Shown piece by piece: positions 9,036 to 21,000 of a DNA stretch of 29,882 nt. Every line of letters begins with the position of its first letter. The stretch's first letter is position 1. This stretch comes from Sperchopsis tessellata (lineage: Eukaryota; Arthropoda; Insecta; Coleoptera; Hydrophilidae). A model generated the notes under the pieces. That model made no database searches and was not told where the DNA came from. It worked only from the letters and a program-made list of their open reading frames with translations. The position numbers and the translations under genes are program-made. The stretch covers positions 1-29,882 of the forward strand of contig JAWQRN010000424.1 of assembly GCA_033557685.1 (NCBI GenBank), read 5' to 3'.

Positions 9036-12000
9036 GTAGGTTACAGACAATAATGAAAGTCTAGCTTCTTGCAATCTGTGCAGTAGTTTATCAGCTAGTT
9101 CAAAAGTTTTGTCCTAAAGGAATGTTGAATTTGGCATAAAAGGGACTATTTTGTGACAAAGCTAAGTGTAAAGGACATAAGAAGTCTCAAGTACAGTTAC
9201 CATTTAACATGTTCAAGAGAATAACTAATATTTCTGAAATACTTTCAGTAGTTCACACAAATAACAAATATGCATGTCAAATGGCCAGAAGCAAATGTAA
9301 TATAAGGTATTTAGCAATGCTAGGTGGTCAAGAGATAGATTTGGACCTGAAGTGGGTGGTTAGTGCCTTAGCAGCAGAATAAGCAGACGTTAAATTAAAA
9401 ATGTCATTGCTGACTACATAAATTATCCTGTAGTCATGGACTTTGACGTAACTGGAAGATAGAACATCCGAGTTTAAAATCAAAATAAACTACTATGAAA
9501 TATTATTATTAAACATATATGATCTTATCCACCTTGTCCTGGGTAACTAGGTGGTTCAAGACATTCACCTTGCCCAGGTTGCCCTGGATGTTCACCTTGT
9601 CCAGATTTACTAGGATATACCTCATGGATGTCCATTTCGACCAGGTTGTCCTGAGTATTCATCATGATCTATCTGTCCCCTAGCTGTACTGGGTGATCAG
9701 GTTATCTACCTTCTCTGTTAAGCCTTTTCTTGTTCAGGTTATCCAGGGGTAGCATCAGTTTCAGATATTCTCCTGTTATATAATCATTAGTAGCAACAAC
9801 CACAACCAGAATATCTACTGAACTATACTCTAAAAACCTGTGATCATATAGAACTACTTGCCCAAGCAATCCTGAGTTCATACACATTTCTACATAAGGC
9901 AATCTGATACCTCTTTGTTTAAAATACTAGACAAAGGCGGTCTTGTCCATATTAATTTGTGTCGAAACAAAGCACACACTGCCATATTTAAAACATCACT
10001 TTTATCGAAAGTAACAAACTCTTTTCTCATAGGTGTTGTTCATCGCATTTCTGATTTGCTAGAATAATTAAAAATAATCAATTAAAAGTCTTAAGTTTTA
10101 AACAACTATATGCAAATACATATAATAAAATTATATAATATGTACGTCCACTGCACTCAATGAGTTCCTATCTCAGATCATACTTGAATATCTACACCAA
10201 GACTTTCGGGGTAAGCAACTGGTTAGACAGCAACAGGCTGGAGTTTTGATTTATAATATATATTCAGTTAGTAATAAAAAAATATGAATGGGAAATTAAA
10301 CTAAACAAAATTTTATTAGAACCGTATGTGGCTATAGAACCACTTTAATTTCGTGTTTTTAAAAATTTAAATATTTAGTTTGGCTTTTTTTTTTTGTCAG
10401 AGCGAGTATTTTCAATTAGTTTTATTTTGCCAATTTGAAGTACCTGATCTCGGACTTGGTTCACCCCTAGTGATAGTAACTAACTATTACCTATATCTTC
10501 AACTCAATTTTCAAAAAAGCGTACTTTTTTACACTGTGTACTTGTTATCTAGAGCAAGTTTTAAAAATTAAAAAAAATATAACCTTTAAAATGATAAAAT
10601 TAGGCATCACTGGTACTTCTAAAAAAAAAAAAAAATTAACATTTACTTTATTAAATTGTATTTCTGTGATTAATATACCTATATTTTTTGTATCCAACAG
10701 TTAAAAAACTACTTTGGCTGTCTCAGGAACTTACAAGAAGAAGAGGCAGGATTGATAATCCTAGATATTCTAAGTTGCTTTAAAAATAAATTTTTAAAAG
10801 TACAATAAAAAGGGAGTAAATAAGGGAAAGACAGATTCAAATAAAAAAAAAAAAATGATGTTCAGTTTAACTTGTTTATGTCAGTCAGTTCAGAAATTGA
10901 ATATATGTTCAAAAATAATATTATTCCAGTTGGTGTAGGATTTAAAAAAGTCTCTATTTTGAATTTGTTACATGAATGTATTTGAAATGTGATTTAATCA
11001 AATCTCGAGCAATCTCGTCCAATTCAATATATTAAATACAGAAATTAAATATGCATCGAACAATTTGGGAACAAGCCAAAATTGCAGTGGACACTGTGTT
11101 TCTGTAATTAACTACTTTCTGACGTAATCACAAGATCACGGTCTTCACTGAAATTTTGACTTGTTCCCATATTTTAATAATAATTTATTAAATATATTAA
11201 CTTCGATGCTTTGCTCAAGGTTCCATTAAATTAAATTTCAAAATAATACATTCATGTGTGGCCAAGGAAAAAACAGTCTTATACTTATGCGAAAGTAGCA
11301 AATTCTTATAGATTAATATTAAAATTAACATGATGATTATTCAATTGCAACATTGAAACATTGCGGTACCTCTCATAATATGCTTATCCACAACTTTAAA
11401 GCATTTATACAAGATATCAAATATGTATTCGTAAGTGAGGAACATCTAATTACTAACAGCATAGCTAATGATGTCTTAATGACAGAAACACTATATCCAC
11501 TGTAATTTTGGCTTGTTCCCACATTTTTTAATGCATGTTTGATTTCTGTATTTAATATATTAACTGGGACACTTTGCCCGAGATTTAATTAAATCAAATT
11601 TCAAAATAATACAGTCTTTCTTTTATATTATGATCGCATTATTTTAGAAACACTAGGTATTTCCATATTCAGAATATCATTTGCAGCTTATTAAAATTAT
11701 TTCATATCTGTGGAGCATACGTTGTTAGAAAGACTTACTAAAAGCTTGATATTACTATTGCACAGTGAAAAAGTTTGTTTAGGTACATTTGTACTTTATA
11801 GGAAATAAAATTTTGCATGAAATTCCTTTACCAGTAGAGAAAACTGGCAAAGGAATTTGATTCATCCTACCCATTGCAGTGTTTGGTACATAGGATTTCA
11901 TAAAAACTTTGAAAAGCTTCATATTAATATCATATGTTAATCCGATATGTTAATCGAAATATTGAACAATTCTAAAAATATTATTTTCCCTTTTTCTACT

Positions 12001-15000
12001 GAAAAGGTATCACCAGGATTTGTTATTTTTTTCTTGAAAGTATGGTTATCTCAGCTACAAGTTGCGTATTAATAATTAAAAGTTGCATACATTTTTTGAA
12101 ACAATTTTTTTTAGGGTTCTAGAAGAAGACCTGTTAGGGCAACACTACATGTCAGTGGAGATGGGCTTCGAGTAGTTGAAGATGAAACTAAAGGCTTAAT
12201 TGTGGATCAAACAATAGAAAAAGTTTCCTTTTGTGCTCCTGATCGTAACCATGAAAGAGGTTTTAGTTACATCTGCAGAGATGGCACGACTAGGCGGTGG
12301 ATGTGCCACGGATTTTTAGCTTTAAGAGAATCTGGGGAAAGGTTATCTCATGCTGTAGGCTGTGCTTTTGCAGTATGTTTGGAAAGAAAACAAAAGAGAG
12401 ATAAAGAATGTGGTGTCACAATGATGTTTGATGCAAAGAATTCTACATTTACTAGGAGTGGCTCTTTCCGTCAACAAGGCTTGACTGAAAGGCTAGAACG
12501 AGAAGTCGATGTTGCTCCACGTTCTAATCCACCTGTCAATCCATTTGCAATTGAAAGGCCACATGCTACACCTAGCATGTTACAACGACAAGGAAGTTTT
12601 AGAGGTAAGAAATATTACTCATTCTTGAATTTTTTAATTTGAAATACAATATACTTTATCAACTTATGTATACTGGTGTCACTCTTGAATAAGATATCCT
12701 CTGTTCCAAAACAGGTGTGGTCAAACAAAGATCTATGCTCAAAATATCATTAGGCTTGATAGTGTCAAAATACAAAATTTAAAAAATGTATAATATATAC
12801 AATGATACACAAAAATAGTAAATAAAGCTAACACAAAATGAATATAAAAATTAACATTTGCTACATAAGAAAAAAATATATAAACAAAATCAAATGAAGA
12901 TAAACATTTTGACCCAAATAATCATTGAAGTAATATGGTTCGACTTTGCATAGAAACTCATATAATTTGATTTTAAAATTTTTTAAATTTAATTTGGTAA
13001 GTTATACATTCTCATATATACACAGAAACATCCCTTCTCAATCATGTGTGTGTCAATCTAGTTCTGTAATCATGTTGAAACTCGTATGTCTGAAATTTAA
13101 TCATATTCTTGAGCGGAAAACAGCATTTATATTTGTAGATAGCTGATAATGTGATAAAACTATAAGCCCTAAAGACACCCCTACATGATGACAGATAAGA
13201 GAGTCCCACTATTACTTTTATGGCTCGTTTTTGCAGTAGGAATATTTTTGCTGATTATCCCCAAAATAATATTCCATATTTAAATAAAGAATTTATACCA
13301 TACAAAGTAAAGGATTGTACATTAGAGAAATACGTCTTAAAACTTTGTTACCATAATTCTCTTTGTGCGATTCGACAAATAGCATAGCATTGACAACAAC
13401 AGATTTTGATTTATGCAGTCGATGCTTCGATAGATTGACGAATATGCCGCACATGTAATTTTCATCCTTCATAAATAACAGTTTAAACTAAATTTTAAAA
13501 GGAAAGACTTAGTCCTCATTGATGAAATAAAGTTAAAAGGTTTGTTCAACATTTTCAAGTGGAAAGTTATTTATTAAAGGAGAGTTGGTGATCTTACGTA
13601 GGATAGATGTGGTGCTCAAGAAGGCTGTGTTAAAAGCAGTGGCAATTTCAAATGCTGAACTAGTTTGATTTAATTCAATTGGTACTCAGTTTATTGATTT
13701 ACTGGTAAGGTATATATTACAGAGTTCAAGACTCTGCAGGCTTATCTGAATTTCTAATTATTTCAGAAAAGCAGTCTTTTTTAGTCTATTAACAAGATTT
13801 TCATACTGGTTTCATTATATATTGTAATTAGATTTGGAATATGTTTAGATATTATTTCCACAAGTTTTCAATTTTCAGTATTTGCGACATCTGGAGTTAT
13901 CCATTTAATTTTTTTAACTAAATTATAATTGAACCTTATCCATCCAAGAGCATATTTAGAGCTATTAATTTAATTTTATGATTCTATGATAAACTATTAC
14001 AAAAATAAAATATACTTTGATTATTATATGTTCTTTTTTTAATATGTATGCATTATTGTTATTAAAAGATTTTGCTAACAAATTAAGCGTTTACACAGTG
14101 TGGTTAGATAAAGATTTGAAGAGTACTGCTGCTGAATAACTCCTCTGGATTAAATGTAATAGACTTCCACGGTTAGTATCTGTATGAGACTTCCACGGTT
14201 AGTATCTGTATGAATGTTGTTTCCGGGTGGAAACCGTGTACAGGCTCTGACAAGTGCCGACGTTTCGTCCACTGTTGCAAGGGACCTCTGGATTGGTTAT
14301 AATGTTATCTGTGCATGTGCCAGAATCAAAAGAATACCTATTAGTTTCTTTGGTAGTACGAATCTAGACCATCTTTATTATGTACCATTGTATTGATATT
14401 ACAGTCTCTACCAATGAGCACCTGTTTATTTTCAGATAATAGTTTGCATTATATACTTTCCAATTGCTGGAAAAACTCATTTGTATCCCCACTTGTAGAA
14501 CGATAAACACACAAAATTGTACAATTTTGGTTATCCAGTATGACATCTATAATGTCTCATGTGTAGTGATATAACAATTGGAAGGAATTTTAATCTTCTC
14601 TCGCTGGCATCCTTGTTACTACTACTCATGAGGTGGTAATTATTCAAAACATAATGATGCAGTTCAACAAAACTCTACCAATATTCCAGCAAAAGGACAA
14701 TATTTACATTAATAGTAATAGACAGTAGTACCTCCAACTCTGTAAGACTATTGCTGATTGATTGAATATTTTATATTCATTATATATATTATACCTTCTG
14801 TATAAGTTTGGAAATTTGTTTACAAAAAAAGTAAACCCTCTTGACAATTATGCCATTCGGCCACAATTTATCCAAAATATCAGTCTGCTCCTAGCCCTTA
14901 AATTTGTCAATTAGATAAGTGTTTTTTGTTCGGGGGTGGTCTGTTTGGTAGAGCGGCTAATGATTAGCCATGCCATACGATTTATAGCAGCAAAAGTAGC

Positions 15001-18000
15001 ATCGCCTGTAGCATTTCCTTTTATAACTGGTACCTACCTCTTTGGAGTTGGTCTCGTGATAGATCCATCTTGTTTTTTGTTGTATAATCATTAAATTCCA
15101 TGTTAATATATTTTATATGAAAACAATGATTATATTTCTAGGTAATCATCATATCTATCAATTTTCTTGTTGAACTTTAAACACTCTAAATCTATTCCAA
15201 CTTTTGATATAGAAGGACTTTCACTCTCTACTAAGTCTACCTAAATATCGAGATCTCTACTTCCTCTTACTTTCCCACATAGATTCTTTTCACAATCTGT
15301 TTTTGTGTTATACTTATTGCAAGTCCAGTTATGAACTTATCGAGCGTGGATTAATGAAACCTTTAAGTATATACCACAAGGGTGTTTCTTTAAAATAAAA
15401 ATGCACATTTCTGAAACTGTTTACAATATAACACCAGATTAAACTTCATAATAATCACAATGGTCTATTCCTAACAGATTAATTTCTTTTAAACTTCACT
15501 TATAAAATCTCTTTCTAAACTGCAATTCTAACAAAATCTGGTAAAATCTAATTCACGATAAATTGGTAGAATTCTACAAATTTCTAGGTATTTATAAAAG
15601 ATTATGAAAATAATTCTGTACGTAGACTTCCATGGACACAGTAAAGATCTTTAGGTTTTCCGGAAGATAACCGTGAGTTGGCTTTTCTTCTTGGAGATGA
15701 TTAATCCACCGCTGTAAATGTAATGTAATGGTGGTTGAAATTTCGATAAGAAGAATAGCTTATACACAGTTATCTCCCGGAAATAGTTTACAAAACATGA
15801 ACCTCGTGACTAGCTGTTTATAAAAAATCACACGAGTTTATTTTATGTTGGGTGTTTACAAAATGGGAGTTGCACCTCCCTTAGTTCACATGACGAGTTA
15901 ATTCTTAGAATCACTGATTTGTAAAACTGCTTCCTTCTTAAGCCTGTTAGTTCCGGACAAGCTCTTCATTTCTTTCTTTGTAATGGTATAGATGGTTAGC
16001 TTTGATGACCTTCGGCTTTCCTTTTCGTTCCTTCCTAATTCAATAGATCATGTCATTGATTCATTTTGTCACTTTGTAAGGACCTTCCTAGGAGGGCGGT
16101 AGCTTTGGACATAATTCAACTTTCCTTTGGGGGTTGTAACACCATACCACTTCTTCATTATCAAAGCTTTCCGTAATTGTGTAGACATCATATCTGGTCT
16201 TTATTATGTCTCAACAAATTGTGAATGTTAATGCAATTGCTGTTCCTAAAAAGAACTTATTCTGAATTTCAAGTCACTTAGTAGTCTCAGCTTCTTATCA
16301 ATATAATTTTCGCTGAGGTTTGGCCTGTAGTGTTGTGCATAGCTGATCGATAGCAAGAATAGGGCTAGATATTAGTCATTTCTGATAGATGTAGTTTCAA
16401 AGTTCTATTCAAACGTTCCACCATTATATCTAACTGTGGGTGAAGATGAGTTATCTTTGTCTTTGTCTTTCAGATTTTAAAAGTCAACATATTTTTGTGG
16501 TTAGGTTTAACTTTTTTTCTTGTCAGAACATCAAATCTGCTCTTTAGTTATTTTCTTTCCACTCGATGACAAATTTCAAGTCCTCATCTTGTTCTTGTTC
16601 GAATATCTTCATTGTCCCATTTCCAAGGTTGTTCGCTTTACTAATATGATATCTGAATCTTTTTCTCGATGTTGGCAATGTCTATATTCATCAGGCCTGG
16701 GTTTTCTTTTTATGAAGTTTGCGCTACTCTTCTACTTTCATTCTCTCAACTCTTCAGGCGATCTTATTTTTAGAGTTCCTAAATTGTAGTCGCCACGTTA
16801 CCGCAGTGTGATCAGTCCTTGTTTCCTATAGAGGGGTTTATGGAAATATTCAAGAGACTTGATAATGGCAATAATTCCTTTCTGATATTTACTGAAGTAT
16901 CTGATCACACGTTCTTGACTATCTTGGCTATGTGACAACACACCTTCTGGCTCAATATTAATAGCATCAGTTTCCCCAATGTACTGTCCAACAGGTTGTG
17001 GATATGCTAGTATTGGAGTGGTGGTCACTTTTTCTTTTAGGCTTCCAAAAGATGATTGGCATTCGGGTGGTGAATCGAAAGTTTTTCCAGGTTCAGTTAG
17101 TCTGTGTAGTGGTTTTGAAACACTATGGTCAGCTTTCTAGGCATCGCTAATTTAAAAGTGATATGAGGAATGTAATGTACATGCGAGTACATACTTGCAA
17201 AAAGTTCGAACAAAGATGACAAGCACTTCTTTTGTGTGATTGGGATGAGGTTTTGTGTCGTGAAGATGCTGATGAATCATACAATAGATTCATTGCTGTT
17301 GTGGGAAATGCGAATAACCTGATATTTCGAAAAAAAATGGATGAAGCAATGGAAGGATGTGACTGCAACATGGATCAAACAAGGCAGTAAGATATCATCC
17401 CCAAGGAAAATATGTATGTACAAGCTAAGAAGATAGAAAATGGTGAATTCTTAGAAAATATCATCAAACAATGCAAAGGTTACATGGCATTTGATCACTC
17501 CTTTTAAGCCAAATGCAAGTATCAAGTTTCTATCTTTGGAACATCTTTGTGAGTATAATAAGGACCAGATGGAAACTGCGCCTTGATGAGATTGTGGTGT
17601 CGGTGATTAAACAAGTCTCTCATATCATAGCATTTCCTTTTTGTCATGTTGTGAACTTGTGCCTTACTAAGAGTGTTTTCCTGCTGAGTCTAAAAATATC
17701 TATGAAGCCTATATACAAAAACAGATGTAAAAATCAGATTGAAAACTACCATCAAGTGTAAATTATGTCCACTATAATGAAATTCTTTGAGAAGGTCATC
17801 TACTTGAGGCTAACACAATTTCTGGTAGGGTATGATGTGCTCTCAAGTGTTAAAAGAGGATTCAGGCAAAAGAAATCCATTATTCGAACAATTTAATAGG
17901 CAATAAATGCAGTTCTGAATTAGGTAAATGGAAAAATGGTATCGATCTGTATCCTGGTGGATTTGTTTCGGGTTTTTGATAGTGTATTTTATTACAAAAG

Positions 18001-21000
18001 TATCGGATTAGAGGAACTCCATGTAAACTTATAGAAGGTTATCTCTCTAGCAGAAAACAAATCACAATAGAAATCTGATATAGGCAAGGTAATGTGGTCT
18101 TCGGCCAAAGAAATACTAAGAAGCGTATCACAGGAATCTTTAATTTATGTAAATGAACTGGATAACTTAGTTGATGGGACAGCTTATCTCTATGTGGATG
18201 ATATGAGAATAACTTTTGAGGGTGATCATAGGGAAGGAGTGTAACACAAGATGACAGAAACGGTTAATTTTTTGGATGGTTGGTTTCAGAATGAATGTGT
18301 GGAAGATGCAAATTCTTAACTTTGCTTATAGACAAGCTGAGGACATTTTGATTGTCATTGATTATGTGGACATGATAGTGAAGTCTGCAAGCAGCGCTCT
18401 TTGTCTTGAGATCTTGCATGTGGTGATCCTATCCAGAAGAATCTATAGGTTTAGCTATGCATTGGGGGTCATTACAAGGATGATTGGTAGGAAGACAGCA
18501 ATAATGGCATACCATGCTTATATTCAATCTACAATGAAATACGATATCATCTTTTGGGGAGGTTCTGTGGAAGCAGGTCGTGTTTTCATCCTACAAAATA
18601 AATGTATTAGAGTATACTTACATTTTTCATTGTATATATCTTGAAGGCTGCAATGTTTGTGGTTTTATTATGATACGAGAGATTGAAGTTCTTCCCTTAC
18701 ATTATGAGAAATGTTAAGTATTGTACATATACATAAAATTGTGCAATAAGTTTTCAGTATAACAAAGATATTTGCCCGAAAGACGAGTGAGAGATACCTT
18801 TGAGGAGGTACTTGACAATGCAAACTTTGTACAATATTTAGGAATTTTTGGAGAATGATGCTTCGGACATACTGAGTTTCAGTCATCAGTGAATGTGAAT
18901 ATTAATGTATAGTCTATTTATTTTTGTTTGTTTTTCTTATTTATTTATGATCTGATCTTCATATTTTAATATGTATTTATTTTGATTAAATAAATAATCT
19001 ATCTATCTTGCGGAATCGGGTATTTTTGAACTAATACAATTTTGTGAGGGTCCATTGACACACTTCTTGTAGGCATGTGACTCACTTCTTGTGAACGGAT
19101 GTTGCACTTATTTTGAATTTAATTGTAAATTGGCTCCATATATCTTTTGAAACACTTCTTCAAACATTTTCAGAAGATCTTCAATCGATTTTCTAATTAC
19201 AATAATATCAACCTAGTATACAAGACAGATTTTCCAATGCTAGACCCCGGGTTGCGGGAGATGTTTTTTGCAACAAAAATGCTTTTACTTTAGTCAAAAT
19301 TATTTGTCACAATTTTGAAGCTAAAATAACATTACTTGAATTTACTATCAATTAAATAAATTCATTTCTTTTGTGACAATTTATTTAATTGATAGTAAAG
19401 TCAAGTAATGTTATTTTAGCTTCAAAATTGTGACAAATAATTTTGACGAAAGTAATAGAATTTTTGTTGCAAAAAACATCTCTGGCAACCCGGGGTCTAG
19501 CATTGGAAAACCTGTTTTGTATACTAGGTAGATATTATTGAAATTTGAAAATGGTTTGAAGCTCTTCTGAACATTTTTGAAGAAGTGCTTCAAAAGATAT
19601 ATGGAGCCAATTTAAAATTAAATCCAAAATTTGGTATTTAAGAAGAAAATATGAATATAACAATGATCGTTGTACATCGAATAAAGAAGACAATACATGG
19701 TACACAAATGGTTTCATGATTGAAAAAAAAAAAAAGTTTGGAAAATTGAAACAGATGATGATAATCCCCCACAGCTAACGGTATTATAATTGATGTAAAT
19801 CAATGTAAATAAATTAAGAAGTATATTAGTATTATATTACAAAACACGAATTATGAATAATAATATATTTTAAATTACAAACCAATTAACAAAATCTAAA
19901 AACAAGCCAATGAGCAAGTTACAATGTTTTTAGGGTTTTAACTTATATTTTCAGTATTGAAAATTTGTTTTTAAAAATTCAATTCACATGTAGATTTATT
20001 ATAACCCATAGCATGGAGAAAGATCAACCAAATCCAAATTCTCCGTGTCAAACTCAGAGAGGTGGCAACCCTGGTTTGACCTTTTAGCACCATTTGTGAT
20101 TGGGCCTAGTATTTTATCTGTAAGTAACACTACTTGTACAGAACATAACCGTAACCGTATAAAATTACTTAATTGTCAAAATATATTATTTAAATTTCGT
20201 TTCCAATTATTATACAGCATAATACATTGGTATTAACCGCTCTGGATTTTGACCATTTATGAAGTAGCCTGTGTTAATTGTTAATTTTCTGTACATTTTG
20301 ATTAATAATTGTTATAGATACCTTGAGCTTTTAATTTCCATATGGTATTCTTTTTTATTGCTATTCCATTTTGTAACGCCTGTTTCTTAATGTACATACA
20401 CTGTAAGGGAATGGATCTTTAACTTCTGGGTTTAGTTCTTTGGTACATGCACCATAGTCTGTTTCTTGCCTTGATTTTACTTTTTATAGATAAAATTGTT
20501 GGTACCACACTATTTGGAGTTTTTTATGAGAATACTTATATACGGTTGTTGTATCTACAACATCATTAGATTTTCTATTCTGTTTAGCAGTGTTGCCAAT
20601 TTTGCAGAACTTTCGCTAATTTAAAAGGAATACTTTCAAGTTTTGCAGATTAAAATGTATAATCCTGTTTTTTTTTCACAAATTTCTGATCTTCCCCTTA
20701 TCTGTAGTGTCGTACTATGTTTACGTTGGATGTACACAATTCGAATCTTCGGCATCGAGGAATTTTCACTGTACCAAGGCATACTAAAGCTCTTTTTTGT
20801 AGGTATTTCGAATATAACATTTGCCAATGTAGTAACGCAGTTCTTGAAGATTTCAGGTTGTTCTTCTCTTCCTTCAGGTGCAGTATTATGATTTGTTTAT
20901 GTCGTGTATCTCATTACCTCTTGTTTTTCCTTTACATGGACTTCTTTATGGACTTTGGTAAAACTTTTTCAATCTTCACCTAACTTTTTCACATTTATGT

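Noticed and set aside
10701..10808. 35-codon open frame directly after an AG with a T-rich lead (LKNYFGCLRNLQEEE...), a possible alternative numb PTB exon
   Set aside because: It ends in a stop with no GT donor in frame, and the sequence does not resemble any Numb insert. Chance frame most likely.
12605..12642. Read-through of the second exon into KKYYSFLNFLI as a real C-terminus
   Set aside because: A strong donor (gag|gtaaga) precedes it and the terminal exon at 23071 supplies the conserved Numb tail in the correct phase.
14214..14396. 60-codon open frame starting in the dispersed repeat
   Set aside because: The frame is formed by repeat sequence and unrelated intron, with no conserved protein motif.
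15620..15676. Another copy of the young repeat (agacttccatgg and ttttccggaagataaccgtg resemble its start)
   Set aside because: The similarity is patchy and the ttttccgg part belongs to the palindrome at 15656-15783. Not enough for a call.
16520..16789. 89-codon plus-strand open frame
   Set aside because: It is the reverse of the degraded gypsy RNase H/integrase connection region and shows no motif of its own.
19411..19717. Minus-strand open frames at the palindrome
   Set aside because: They are translations of the palindrome's right arm and flank; no known domain and no counterpart intact in the left arm.
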